A stretch of 5,521 nucleotides of DNA from Gammaproteobacteria bacterium (GTDB taxonomy: Bacteria > Pseudomonadota > Gammaproteobacteria > Competibacterales > Competibacteraceae): contig JAIFNF010000307.1 of assembly GCA_020047885.1 (NCBI GenBank), positions 1 to 5,521 on the forward strand, written 5' to 3'. This document shows positions 5,462-5,521 of this stretch, one piece after another. The notes beneath the pieces are model-generated. The model did not search any database, was not told where the DNA came from, and saw only the letters and a list, made by a program, of their open reading frames with translations. Every line of letters starts with the position of its first letter. Position 1 is the stretch's first letter. The position numbers and the translations under genes are program-made.

Positions 5462-5521
5462 TCAGTGCTGCGTTTCGGGAGTCGCCTGCGCCTGCTGTTG
5501 CTGCAAACGCTGGATGTAGAG
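5462..5521 (-). CDS. secB: Protein-export chaperone SecB, C-terminal end (runs off right edge)
   Basis: Only the last 19 codons and a TGA are in the window. The peptide begins LYIQRLQQQQ and ends ATPETQH. It resembles the glutamine-rich C-terminal helix and tail of SecB, where E. coli has a LYMNYLQQQ segment. SecB holds preproteins unfolded for the SecA/SecYEG translocase. The assignment rests on this short match plus position: secB directly precedes gpsA in E. coli and many relatives, with the same orientation. The rest of the gene lies beyond position 5521. Confidence 0.75.
   Translation of the reverse strand, partial: LYIQRLQQQQAQATPETQH

Overview
The window looks like ordinary chromosomal DNA from a GC-rich gammaproteobacterium. 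The evidence is a cyclophilin-lpxH pair (lpxH is lipid A synthesis, so Gram-negative), a DUF1249/YqiB protein, an IscR with the classical Cys3-His cluster ligands, and the secB-gpsA order known from many Gammaproteobacteria. No genus can be fixed from the sequence. I see no mobile element, CRISPR array, tRNA, rRNA or phage gene, and base and codon use appear uniform.

Layout from left to right. Positions 1-539 (minus strand) hold the first 179 codons of a glutamyl-tRNA synthetase that runs off the left edge. A 109-bp divergent spacer (540-648) separates it from a plus-strand cluster: a cyclophilin with an N-terminal export signal (649-1305), lpxH (1302-2039, ATGA overlap) and a DUF1249 gene (2044-2508, 4-bp gap). 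A 190-bp intergenic region (2509-2698) follows. It contains a small hairpin and a clear iron-sulphur control element: a 25-bp type 1 IscR-like operator lying over a promoter. Next are iscR (2699-3190) and iscS (3259-4440), separated by a 68-bp spacer rich in complementary CCTCCC and GGGAGG blocks. Only 4 bp after iscS, gpsA ends on the opposite strand (4445-5446 minus), preceded by the last 19 codons of secB (5462-5521 minus).

How the genes work together. The iscR-iscS unit is a self-regulated sulphur-mobilising module: IscS supplies persulphide sulphur, and IscR carrying its Fe-S cluster should repress its own promoter through the operator. The usual rest of the operon (iscU, iscA, hscB, hscA, fdx) is absent downstream, and IscS is about 11 residues shorter at the C-terminus than E. 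coli IscS, in the region linked to IscU contact. The cyclophilin-lpxH-DUF1249 cluster couples a folding catalyst with the fourth step of lipid A synthesis. secB-gpsA pairs an export chaperone with glycerol-3-phosphate synthesis.

I found no convincing new system. The points most worth a second look are the shortened isc operon, the iscR-iscS spacer that may fold over the iscS ribosome binding site, and the cyclophilin with two possible starts and hence two possible locations.
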